From the NCBI GenBank assembly GCA_030847615.1, contig JAUMIR010000004.1, positions 231,674,501 through 231,738,500 of the forward strand: 64,000 bases of DNA, given 5' to 3'. The notes under the pieces are model-generated. The model was not told the DNA's origin. It was given only the letters and a program-made list of their open reading frames with translations, and made no database searches. This document shows positions 54,906 through 64,000 of the stretch, in pieces. This DNA is from Gambelia wislizenii. Its lineage: Eukaryota; Chordata; Lepidosauria; Squamata; Crotaphytidae. Every line of letters starts with the position of its first letter. The first letter of the stretch is position 1. The translations under genes were made by a program, and so were the position numbers.

Positions 54906-56460
54906 CTGTGTCTTGAGCTCCTATTGTAACTGATTCAAGTCTGGTGATAAAAAGGAAATATTTTCAGTTTTCTCTGCCTCTTGTTTAAGAACCATAAACT
55001 GGAATATACACAATGAACCTACAGGTTTATGTATTTCTCTAAGTGTATAAAATGTACCCTTTAAAAAGTTCAAGCTACAAAACACTTGATAAAAATTAAT
55101 ATTAAAATCTATATGAAGCCCACTTCAGATCAATATTGCATCTAACTCACTTTTTAAAAAAAATCAAAATTAGTTGCATTTCTATCCTTCCTTCACCATG
55201 TTTCATGAATAACATTAGCTTTCCATGTGCACTCTCATGCTATTCACACTTTGGGGATTCTGTAAAAACAACAACACCGTAGGGTGCTATCTGGAACATC
55301 ATAGAATTAGGGCTCCTGCCAGCTTCCTGCTGTCCTTCCAAAAGCTGTCTCTAACATGAAGCTGAGTGAGGCAGTCACTTTAAGTTAGCCTGCTACCTTT
55401 AGGTATGATGACATCCTGTAACAGCCCCTACTGGGGAAAGATTCAACTGTCAGCCCAGCTAGTTTTTCTATGGAAAGGTGGCATCATGTTACTTGCCTCT
55501 AGTAGCAAAATGGCTTGGGCCTGATCCTGCCCTCTCTAACAGAGCTCCTGAAACTCCCATCAGCCAGTGTGACCATCAAGCATGCTAGCTAGGGGATTCT
55601 GGGATTTCTTTGTTCTCTGCTATATGCAGTTGTTATACTCTATAATTTGCTGTTGGAACAATAAACTGCTGTTATGGCAGCATGTTTCAAGGTAGTAGTC
55701 AGGGACGGGGTCATTTTTAGGAGGTCTGTCCAATTTGGGGTGGTTTGACTAGCACTCTGCATCCAATGCAGCACTATTCAAAAGGGCCCTCTGATTATGT
55801 GTGTTTTCTCCTGTCCATTTATCCTAGGCTACAAGCCATTATATGGTTTCACATTTGCTTAGAAACATACTCCAGTGCAGTGAATAGGGAGCTCCTTCCA
55901 AGTAAATGGATTAAGAGCTAGAGTGCCAAGAGGCTGACATCTAATGCACATAATTGCCACACTGTGATGGCTTGCCTCTCATGGTTAGTGGGAAATTTGC
56001 CATAGTCTAAGACAGACAACTTTATATATCAGCAGGTCCAGCTTTAGATTTTAGAAATTAGCGAGTAAACTGCTTCTGCTTCTTGGATGCCCTGATTGCC
56101 CAGACATACTTGATTATAGACAGGCTTCCTCCTTGCTTGCCTACTAGTGGTGGTTTGACTGGGCCACCCAGACAAGCTCATTTTGGGCAGGGCCAGCATC
56201 ATTGGGAAGCTCATGGCAGCAGTGGCACTTGAAACCATTGGTGCTTCCTGAGCAGAACATAGAGAGGGTTTTTCTTGGACGATAATGGTAAAAATTCCCC
56301 AGCCAGCATGGCAAAGTACCTGTGCTGGTGAGAGAATTCTGGGTGTTGTAATCCATGGTGTATCTCTTTTAAATTGCTTCTATTGTTCTCATGTGACTTG
56401 AATCAGATGTGAACAGATTGGTTAACAGGGTGATACAGGTTTAAGAATAAATTAAATAAA
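54906..56460. other. Intergenic, no gene seen
   Basis: Short MITE-like pieces occur near 55555-55610 (AGGGGATTCTGGGATT) and 56290-56355. Nothing else was recognised. Confidence 0.4.
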
Positions 56461-56499
56461 TACTATTGCATATCAAGAAGGTTGTGCAACCTGTTTATT

Positions 56500-57300
56500 T
56501 ACAGTGCCTTACAGAATTATTCACATGCATGTGCACACACAGATATGCACCTTTGACTTTTCCACATGTTATTGTATTACAACCTGGAAAAGAAATGGAT
56601 TTAGATGGCATTGCTGACATGACACTTGAAGTACACAAAATACTCAACAGTATGAAGGTGCGAGATATTTTTTATTGTGGTACAAAAGTTAAATAAACAA
56701 AAGCAAGCTAGCACTTGTATTATTACAGGAGGATTGAAACCATCTATTACTCTGAAAAAGCATTTCTTTTCTTGTGTTGGAGGGACAGAAAATTGCATTT
56801 TTATTTTTTATTTTTGCTGTGTCTTACAAAAAAAGTTATATGACACATCCTTTTGTGCATCAAACACTTGAAACAAATTGTCTGAACTCGATGGGAAACC
56901 TCACTGTTGTTTCAAATGTCTATTGAAGTGCAAACAGTCATAACACCAAGGGTATTAATTTGTTTTGAAACAGACAAACTGAAACCCATTCTTCATGTGC
57001 AGAATTGGAGAAAAGAAATATTGAGATTGGCAAAATGTTTAAATGAACACAAATGTCACAACAACTTGTTTTTATATATACTAGGGACAATGGGATGAAA
57101 TACAGTAGTTGAAGGCTTTCCGTTGGATTTTTGGCATCAATTGTATCTAGTAGTTCTTATAAATGAGTCTATCATCTCAATGACTGAAGTGAAGGACTTT
57201 CAGATTTAAAACAAGGGATATTTTACAAATCCCTGAATCATAATGGTGCACAACAGGAACATTTTTTTCAATCAGGTTATGAAGGGGTGGTTCCATTATT
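56500..57300. mobile_element. Possible Tc1/mariner-like remnant
   Basis: TACAGTGCCTTACAGAATTA, then TTCACATG and TTGACTTTTCCACATGTTAT, resembles the end of Tc1-like elements. No transposase frame could be read. The boundary is uncertain. Confidence 0.4.
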
Positions 57301-57478
57301 ATGGACACCTAGCCAAAACATCCAAAACTAGGGAGACGTGAAAGAGAAAATGAAAAGAAAACACACTTCCCTGTTCCACAAGCAATCCACATTTCATAGA
57401 GAAGGAAATGACTAAGATTATAAGTGTCCCCAAATCTGTAAAAGTAATTAAAAGGTTGCATAGACTGCAAAAGAAGTA

Positions 57479-57969
57479 CAGTTGCCCCTCCACATTCGTG
57501 AACTCGGCATTCACGGTTTTGATTATTCGCGGTTTTGGGAGGGCCCCCCGCCCCCCCCCAAGCCGCGACACGGGGCCTCCGGAGGCCCCCGTGAAAACCC
57601 TGGAAGGGAGTGGGGAGGGCTGGGGAGGCCCCCGTGAAGGCCCTGGGAGGGAGGGGGAGGGCCGCGGAGGCCTTCACGGAGCCTTGGAAGGCTCCATGAA
57701 GGCCCCAGGGAAAGAGGGGGGAGGCCTGGGGAGGCCTTCACCAAGCCCTGGAAGGCTCCGTTAAGGCCCCGGGGAGGGAGGGGGGAGGGCCACAGAGGCC
57801 CCGTGAAGGCCTTGGGAGGGAGTGGGGAGTCCGGGGAAAGCGACTATGGGGCCTCCGGAGGCCCCATGGTTGCTTTGGTGGGGGAAGGGGGGGCAATCAA
57901 TATTCGCGGTTTTTTGACATTTGCGGGGGTCCGTGGAACCTAACCCCCGAGAATGTGAAGGAACAACTG
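57479..57969 (+). mobile_element. Tigger-like MITE carrying a GC-rich minisatellite
   Basis: Ends CAGTTGCCCCTCCACATTCG and GAATGTGAAGGAACAACTG. The interior (about 57540-57885) is filled with imperfect units of roughly 50-60 bp built on GGGGAGGCC, CCGTGAAGGCC and CTGGGAGGGAG. Confidence 0.8.
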
Positions 57970-58149
57970 TAATTATCCCTCATTCTTATTGGAGAAGCAA
58001 CTTGTTAAAGTAACTTGTTATTTGTGACTACAGTACTTATTTTCAAACTCTGTTTACATAACAGTCAACCAGATGCCAATGGGAGACTCAGGTGCAACAA
58101 AAGATCACAGTGATTATAATTGACACCCAACTAATGGGTTTTACTTCTT

Positions 58150-58573
58150 CTTTAGGATTCACAAGTAGTATGTGGTCTGATATTAGACACACTGCTACAT
58201 TCTGATACTGAAAGTGTGTGTTTTTCCAGTTCTTTCACCATCTTCCCAATGCCAAGTTTAAGTTGGGAAACAATGATATTCTATTCTAATTGATCCTACT
58301 GTAGCTGTATGTGCCTGCCTACAGCTGGCAAAGTAAACAGCCACAGCCTCCAGAATCACTTACTGAGTATGTGTGAAGAGCAAAACAGAGAGAAATGGGG
58401 AAATTAGATGAGCCTGCCTCATCAGCGGGCCCCAGCGTGTTTTTTTTAAAGCATAGATATGGCCATCAAAAAGGAAATAGTAAGAAATGTGGAGGCTGGT
58501 TAAAGGGGGAAAAATCCCTGGATGCATTTTGGAAGAAACTTTCAAGTGGTCTGTAGGCAGTTATATATATATA

Positions 58574-58611
<38 letters not shown>

Positions 58612-58838
58612 TTGTAATTTATACAAGGGTTACCAGACCTGGTTGTTTAATTTCACATGTGCATATTGTTTTGTATAAAAAGTTTGCTGAAACATGTTGA
58701 ATTTTTTTTTGTGATGTAGGAACTTACGCCTATTTTTTCCATATTATTTCTGCCTCTTGCACCAAATTTTCTGGTAAAGAAGTAAAGAAGTAATGCCCAA
58801 GAACATGTCTACTTTGATAATTGAGGTATACCTGTACA
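58150..58838. mobile_element. Tigger-like element related to the TDP2 intron 6 copy
   Basis: Shares TTGATCCTACTGTAGCTGTA, GAGCAAAACAGAGAGAAA and GACCTGGTTGTTTAATTTCA with 12434-13150, and ends TTGAGGTATACCTG before TA. An ATT microsatellite (58577-58611) sits inside. The left end is unclear. Confidence 0.6.
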
Positions 58839-59045
58839 AAAGGTTAGAATGGGACATCTTTTAAATGTCCAGTTTAAATAGACCCTTTTAAAATTTTGTT
58901 CTTGTTAGGAGTGAAAGTGAGAGTCATCCATAGAGAAAAATGCAAAACAACAACAGAAAATCCAAGATATTTAACTTTCCTGAGTGACTAGACAGCTTTC
59001 CCTGTCAGTATTTCCCACCACCACCATAAAATATAGGAGCAAATA

Positions 59046-59534
59046 CAGTTGTCCCTTCATATTTGCTGGGGTTTGATTCCAGGACCCTCCATGGATACCC
59101 TGGTGGCGCAGTGGTTAAATGCCAGTCCTGCAAGCCACCACGTTGCAAGTTCGATTCCAGCGGGCTCCAAGGTTCACTCAGCCTTCCATCCTTTCGTAGG
59201 TGGGTAAATTGAGTACCCAGCTTGTGGGGGCAATTAGCTAACACACATTGGAAACTGTTTAATGCAGTGTAGATGTGTAAAATAGCTATTGCTTAAAAAC
59301 AATTTGTAAGCTGCTCTGATAGCCTTGTGGCTGAAGAGCGGGGTATAAATAATTTTTTTTTTTTTAAATAGTCAAGTCCCATTATATGCAGTGGCATAGC
59401 AAAATGATGCCCCTTATATATAAGATGGTAAAATCAAGGTTTATTTTTTGGATTATTATTCTTTTAAGAATATTTTCAAGCTGTGAATACTTAAATCTGT
59501 GGATACTAAATCCATGGATATGGAGCGAGAACTG
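59046..59534 (-). mobile_element. Tigger-like MITE interrupted by a tRNA-derived SINE
   Basis: Outer parts 59046-59098 (CAGTTGTCCCTTCATATTTG) and 59371-59534 (AGTCAAGTCCCATTATATGC, then ATCCATGGATATGGAG) form one reversed MITE. The interrupting piece is the SINE annotated separately. Confidence 0.85.
59099..59370 (+). mobile_element. tRNA-derived SINE with L2-like tail
   Basis: A box TGGCGCAGTGGTTAAATG, B box GTTCGATTCC, then CTCAGCCTTCCATCCTTTCG and TGAGTACCCAGCTTG. The 3' part has GTAAGCTGCTCTGATAGCC and GCGGGGTATAAATAA, like the L2-type LINE tails nearby, so an L2-like LINE probably mobilised it. Confidence 0.82.
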
Positions 59535-59626
59535 TATAAGAACCCTACTCTTCCTAACTGAGGTTTTACTTTATGTGCAACTTTTTTAACATTTAAAAGT
59601 ACTGCTTGCTTGCAAGTAAGTATGTA

Positions 59627-59840
59627 CAGGTCAGCCCCCGTATCCACGAGGGAGACCTCCCATGGATACCTGAAACCATGGATAATAGGGCATCCTATTA
59701 TTTTCTATGAGACAAACACCCGAAGTTGACCATAGAATCTAATTGGAAGGCCTAGAAATGTCTAGAGAGAACACTTTTTTTTCAGATGTGGGTAAGCGAA
59801 ACCATGGATACCAAAACTTTGGATATGGAGGTTGACCTGT
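59627..59840. mobile_element. Tigger-like MITE, second subfamily
   Basis: Flanked by TA. Ends CAGGTCAGCCCCCGTATCCA and GGATATGGAGGTTGACCTG. Same ends as 63793-63984. Confidence 0.8.
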
Positions 59841-60717
59841 GTGTGTGTGTATAATGCTTGTATGAGGTTGTGTACTGGATTTGGCTGGGAAGGAAACCTG
59901 AGAAAACAAATTAAGTAGATTGACTTTTGGTGTAACCTAAGTTATGTGACCGAATTTTGGGCTAGACATCCAAATCAGACTTTTTGTCTGTCTGTTTTGG
60001 AGAAGGGTTTGTACTATATAGCCACTTGTTTCTTCAGAAATGGTAGATAAGCATGTAAGTGCTAAACTCCGATACAAGAAAATAATGCTGTTTTCTCAAC
60101 AATGAACTATGATCAGTTTCCCCGCCTCATGCTGCTAATGTTGCAGACTATTCTAGCCTCCTTACTCCCCTGATCTCTGGATTTGGGTTTTAGATATACA
60201 CCTTACCTGTGTTCTAGCCGTGGCCATCACAGCGGTGTTAAAATCTTGGATTTCACCATTGATATCTATGGACAATCCTCACAACCTGGGATATTAAAAA
60301 GTGGTTTCAGAATGGTAACCAGGACATTACCTTTGTAAACAAATGATCGTAATATCTCTTTTTGCACCTCTCTGGTCAAATTGTGAGGCAAGGGGAGAAA
60401 TACATTTGATGATCCAAAATTGATTATGATATTCCATGGTCTGAATGGATTGTGATTCTATATGCAATTACTTGTCAGTAGGTTCCACTGAACTCAGTGC
60501 AAGCTTTATTCTGAATAAACGTATATAGGAGTGTGCTGTCATGAGAGGTAAAGGACTGGGAGCTAGCCAGATGTTTATGAACTACCACTCCCTTCTCTGT
60601 TCAATATTGACCAGAATGGCTGGCTCTAATAGAAATGGGTATCCAGGTTCATCTGAAAGGCCCCAGGTGCTTGCACTACTCTGTTCACAGGCGACATCTC
60701 TTATATGGACACCTATG
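59841..60717. other. Intergenic, no gene seen
   Basis: Starts with a GT microsatellite. No repeat or coding exon was recognised. Confidence 0.4.
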
Positions 60718-60985
60718 CCACTTTAACAACTGTGGTTCCATCCTATGGAATCCTGGGATGCCTAGTTTGTGTGTATCTGCCTTCAAGTTATCTGTTGACT
60801 TACGCCGATCCCATTAATTTTGTAGGGTTTTCTTAGGCTAGGAATACTCAGAGGTGGTTTTATCATTGTCTTCCTCTGAAATCCAAGCTATAGTAACTGG
60901 TATTTGTTGGCAGTCTCCCATCCAAGCACTAACCAGGGTTGATCTTGCTTAGCTTCCATGATCAGACAGGATCTGGTTCCTTTAA
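60718..60985 (-). mobile_element. 5S-derived SINE adjoining half a palindromic MITE
   Basis: 60718-60768 is one arm of the ATTCCACTTTAAC-type MITE (CCTATGGAATCCTGGGATGC). It is followed at once by a reversed SINE (60778-60985) with the 5S-like core GGAAGCTAAGCAAGATCAAC and TTGGATGGGAGACTGCC when read on the minus strand. Confidence 0.78.
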
Positions 60986-61100
60986 GGTATTGAGGCATAA
61001 TATTTATGGTTTAGGGAAAGATATTTAGAATTCTCAGACAGAGAGATCTAGGGCCTCACCAAACTACAAACACCAGGATATTATAGGATATACCATAAGT

Positions 61101-61438
61101 CAGTGGCTCTTAACCTTTTCTTTACTAGGGACCCCCTTTAAATACTTTTTTTTTTTTGCTGCGGTCCCACAAGACTTAACTCAAGATTTAAAACCCTGAT
61201 GACAACAACAACAATACCTGGTAGTAATAATAATACAATTACACCATCCTTCCCTCAGAGGCACTGGACGGGAGTTGACTTTTCTCCTGCTTCTTCCTGC
61301 AAATTTGTGGCTGGAGCGGATTGAATGGCAATGTGCAGGCCAAGCCTGCCAGCCTTTGCCTTGACTGCTGTAACCTGGGCTAAGCAGCCTTCAAGCCTCG
61401 GTGGACCCCCCTGGGGGTCCACAGACAACAAGTTAAGA
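61101..61438 (+). mobile_element. hAT-like non-autonomous element, forward copy
   Basis: Begins CAGTGGCTCTTAACCTTTTC and contains GACTTAACTCAAGATTTAAA. It is an inverted copy of 62026-62434. Confidence 0.7.
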
Positions 61439-61557
61439 CATAGGACATACCATAAGTGGCTTAGATGATGCTAGAAGTCGACTTGACGGCAGTTAACAAC
61501 CACCACCACCATAGGGTATTGGCACAGCAATAGCGCTATAATTGTGCGGTGTAAAAA

Positions 61558-61785
61558 ATGCTGCAGCCTTATTTGAGAACTCATGTTGAACAAGTCTTGA
61601 AGAGAAACGACAACGCAGAAAGAATCACAACCCAGAAACATCACCCAAGGAGACCCTCTGCTGTGTTTTCTGCAACCGGACTTGTTTATCTCGGATTGGC
61701 CTTTTTAGTCATCAGCGCACTTGCAGAAAGTGCGGGATGAGTCCTTCCTGAAACTTCGTTTGCAAAGAAAAGCCAGAGAGAGAGG
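61558..61785 (+). mobile_element. LINE 3' end fragment with zinc-finger codons
   Basis: Same LINE family as 50690-51415, opposite strand, covering only the last part. One frame reads ETLCCVFCNRTCLSRIGLFS, then HQRTCRK, a CCHC finger, and stops shortly after. Confidence 0.8.
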
Positions 61786-61799
61786 TAAAAAGAGTATGT

Positions 61800-62010
61800 G
61801 TATGTGGGCCTTCAAGTTGCCTGCCAACATATAGCAACCCCATGAATTTCATAGGGTTTTCTTAGGCAAGGAAGACTCAGAAGTGGCTTACCATCACTTT
61901 CCTCAGAAATTTAGCCTACTGCACCTGGTGTTTGTTGGTGGTCTCCCATCCAAGTATTAGTCAGGTCTGACCCTGCTTAGCCTCCAAGAGCAGATGGAAT
62001 CTTGTCAGTA
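61800..62010 (-). mobile_element. 5S-rRNA-derived SINE, nearly full length
   Basis: Read on the minus strand, the head has GGAGGCTAAGCAGGGTCAGA and TTGGATGGGAGACCACC, matching the 5S rRNA internal promoter. The body and tail (CACTTCTGAGTCTTCCTTGC, then AAAACCCTATGAAATTCATG) resemble Sauria-type SINEs. Confidence 0.82.
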
Positions 62011-62025
62011 AATTGCACTTTAGGG

Positions 62026-62434
62026 CAGTGGTTTTTAACCTGAGGTCCAGGGACTCCAAGGCATCCACAGTGTCCTCACAGGGGGCCTAAAAAGGCTTAA
62101 AAGTTCCACCTCCTCCCTGCAGTGGAACAGCCACATGACAGGAACCAACGCAAAGGCTGGTTGGCTGGCTTGGCCTGTGCATTGCCATTCAGTCCACTCC
62201 AGACACAGACTTGCAGGGAGAAGCAGAAGAAAAGTCTTCCTTCCCCCACCAGTGCCTCTGAGGGAAGGTTTAATGGATGGTGTAATTGTATTATTATTAT
62301 TGTTGTGTGTGGTATTAGTGTTATATTATTGTTGTTGTTGTTAGGGTTTTAAATCTTGAGTTAAGTCTTGGGGATCCGCAGCAACAAAGGATATTTAAAG
62401 GGGGTCCCTGGAAAAGAAAAGGCTAAGAGCCCCT
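62026..62434 (-). mobile_element. hAT-like non-autonomous element, inverted copy
   Basis: Reversed relative of 61101-61438: TTTAAATCTTGAGTTAAGTC and GGGTCCCTGG, ending GGCTAAGAGCCC. The centre has a TTG/ATT microsatellite. It lies about 160 bp before the GMNN-type promoter. Confidence 0.7.
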
Positions 62435-62589
62435 ACATTAGGCTATTTAAGCACTGTACTCCACCCATAACAACTCTCTTGTCAAACCATCTCCAGCGCT
62501 TTGAACCAACGCGCCTCCCTAACGTTCACTATAGGCAGATACCACAACTTATGCGGGAGAGGGGCGGGCGTAAGAGCGTGATAGAAGAA

Positions 62590-62879
62590 ATGATTGGCTT
62601 CTGCTTTCCTAATGTCGGGATATAATTGGCTAGAGCGTGGGGGTGGGGGTTGCAGAGGCGGATAGTGATTGGTGGTGACTCCTCGTGACGTAGTGACGCC
62701 CCCGCCCACCGACCGACGCAGCGAGGTATTTATAGCTGCGCGCGAAAGCCTGCCTGGTTCAAGCGGAGGCCGGTGTCGGAGGGTGGTGCATCCTTTTCTT
62801 GTTGGTGGCCGCGCTGCTCCGAGTAGTCTCTGGAGGAAAGAGGCGAACCCCACCTTTGGTCCTCTTCCCTCACGGCTCG
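62590..62879 (+). promoter_or_regulatory. GMNN: Cell-cycle-type promoter and noncoding first exon, probably GMNN
   Basis: Three inverted CCAAT boxes (ATTGG at 62593, 62625 and 62668) are followed by a CRE-like TGACGTAG at 62686-62693, TATTTATAG at 62727-62735 and an E2F-type GCGCGAAA at 62740-62747. A donor CTCG|GTGAGT lies at 62879/62880. In human, GMNN (geminin, replication licensing inhibitor) is the next gene after C6orf62, is divergent from it, begins with a noncoding exon and is E2F-controlled. No coding sequence is in the window, so the gene name rests on synteny and promoter type. Confidence 0.6.
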
Positions 62880-63290
62880 GTGAGTCCACAGCGAGGTAGG
62901 GGGGCCTTAATTTAAACAAGGGGGTGGGTGGGTCTTTTGCGCGCCTTTCCCCCTCAGCTATGGCGTCTGGATGAAGGCGGCGTGTGGAGCGGACAGGCTG
63001 CGGGCTGAGCCTTTTCTGAAGCGGGGAACGGGGCGGAGGGTGGCCAACTGTCAGCCACGCTGCCTCTAGTCGGGAGAGTCGCCTGAGTGCCGGGCTTGAC
63101 TCGACCCCGGCAGGGAAAACTGCTCGTCCGAATGCTCGACACGTGTGTGGGGCCGAGGGAGAGGTGGGTGGGTGAGGTGAATTTCCAGAGTGAGCCTCGG
63201 GAGGAGAGTTGTTGTATTAAGAGAGGCTCTCTCCTTCTGCCTGGAGGGCCTTATTTCTGCTTTCCAGAGCCCTTTCTCTCTGTCCAATTG
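62880..63290 (+). other. GC-rich start of the presumed GMNN intron 1
   Basis: CpG-rich sequence continuing the island past the first-exon donor. No coding exon was recognised. It ends at a Tigger-like MITE. Confidence 0.4.
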
Positions 63291-63494
63291 CAGTTGTCCC
63301 CCCGTATTCACGCCTGGAAAATATTCTTTAAAGAAATAATAATCCCAAAAGCAAACCTTCTTGATTTTGCCATCTTATATAAGGGACACTATTTTGCTAT
63401 GCCATTGCATATAATGGGACTTGAGTATTCACGGATTTTGGTATCCACGGGGGTCCTGGAACCAAACCCCAGCTAATATGAAGGGACAGCTTGT
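63291..63494 (+). mobile_element. Tigger-like MITE
   Basis: CAGTTGTCCCCCCGTATTCA at one end and ATATGAAGGGACAGCTTGTA at the other. Contains CCATCTTATATAAGGGACAC. Confidence 0.82.
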
Positions 63495-63505
63495 ATAGCT
63501 CTATG

Positions 63506-63651
63506 ATTCCACTTTAACTGCCATGGCTGCATGGTATGGAATCCTGGGATTTGTAGTTTGGTGACACACTAGAGGAGCTCTTTTGAAGAGAAGTCTAAGT
63601 ACTCCTCCCTAAACAGGACAGGAAATACTGGTATGGCTGTTAAAGTGGAAT
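63506..63651. mobile_element. Palindromic MITE (ATTCCACTTTAAC family)
   Basis: Arms ATTCCACTTTAACTGCCATG and GTATGGCTGTTAAAGTGGAA. The inner arm AATCCTGGGATTTGTAGTTT is only partly preserved on the other side. Confidence 0.78.
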
Positions 63652-63792
63652 CTTAGTGGTATAACTGAGTAGTGTGGAAGGGTCCCAGATGAGCAGATGG
63701 GTGAACAAGGCATAGCAACCCCCTGATACTACACTATTGCTTGTTGAATTGCATGTATGATTTTTGAGTTTGCCCTTCAAACAGTTGCAGTA

Positions 63793-63984
63793 CAGGTCAA
63801 ACCCCATATCCACAGATTTGGTATCCATGGGTTCTCTCTAAGCATTCTTAGGTCCTCAAATGAGTTTCTGTGGTTAACTTCTGGCATTCGTCTCGTTGAA
63901 AATAATAGAGGGTTCCTTGTTATCCACAGTTTCAGGTATCCATGTGGGTCTTGGAATATATCCCCTGGCAATACAGTTGACCTG
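63793..63984. mobile_element. Tigger-like MITE, second subfamily
   Basis: Flanked by TA on both sides (63791-63792 and 63985-63986). Ends CAGGTCAAACCCCATATCCA and ATACAGTTGACCTG. Confidence 0.82.
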
Positions 63985-64000
63985 TACTGTACTGAGTTTC

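Noticed and set aside
59099..59180. Possible tRNA gene
   Set aside because: A and B boxes are present, but no cloverleaf with anticodon stem could be drawn, and the sequence continues into a SINE body.

Overview
This is nuclear DNA of a vertebrate, most likely a squamate reptile (lizard). Three multi-exon genes can be rebuilt codon by codon, with canonical splice sites. They lie in the order known from human 6p22: TDP2 (minus), ACOT13 (plus), C6orf62 (minus), then a promoter where GMNN (plus) is expected. Squamate origin is inferred from the repeats: tRNA-headed and 5S-rRNA-headed SINEs with Sauria-SINE-like tails, CR1, L2-like and BovB-like LINE remains, many hAT- and Tigger-like MITEs, and a DIRS-type retrotransposon.

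Layout. Positions 1-10.9 kb hold no supported coding exon. They contain nested DNA transposons, SINEs, a 0.26-kb tandem duplication and a GC-rich patch with a strong CTCF-type motif, possibly the KIAA0319 promoter side by synteny. TDP2 runs from 21242 down to 11258 in seven coding exons (378 aa, all catalytic motifs intact). A GC-rich 434-bp interval separates its start codon from that of ACOT13 (21677-29072, three exons, 141 aa), so the two genes probably share a bidirectional promoter. ACOT13 intron 1 contains a 0.94-kb imperfect palindrome and a decayed CR1 LINE. The ACOT13 to C6orf62 interval (29.1-41.4 kb) is dominated by a structurally complete but mutated DIRS element (about 31650-37923). 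C6orf62 (46346 down to 41424, five coding exons, 230 aa) is preceded by two GC-rich islands (about 47.2-48.9 kb and 49.6-50.1 kb). Positions 50-62 kb are repeat-rich intergenic DNA. At 62.59-62.88 kb there is a compact promoter with three inverted CCAAT boxes, a TATA-like box, an E2F-type site and a splice donor, as expected for the GMNN first exon.

The genes are housekeeping genes with separate roles: TDP2 repairs topoisomerase-DNA adducts, ACOT13 hydrolyses acyl-CoA, C6orf62 is a conserved protein of unknown function, and GMNN would control replication licensing. No new host protein system was found. The most interesting structures are the DIRS element with both inverted termini and its internal complementary region, the intronic palindrome, the paired palindromes in the TDP2/ACOT13 promoter, and several layered transposon insertions whose order can be read directly.
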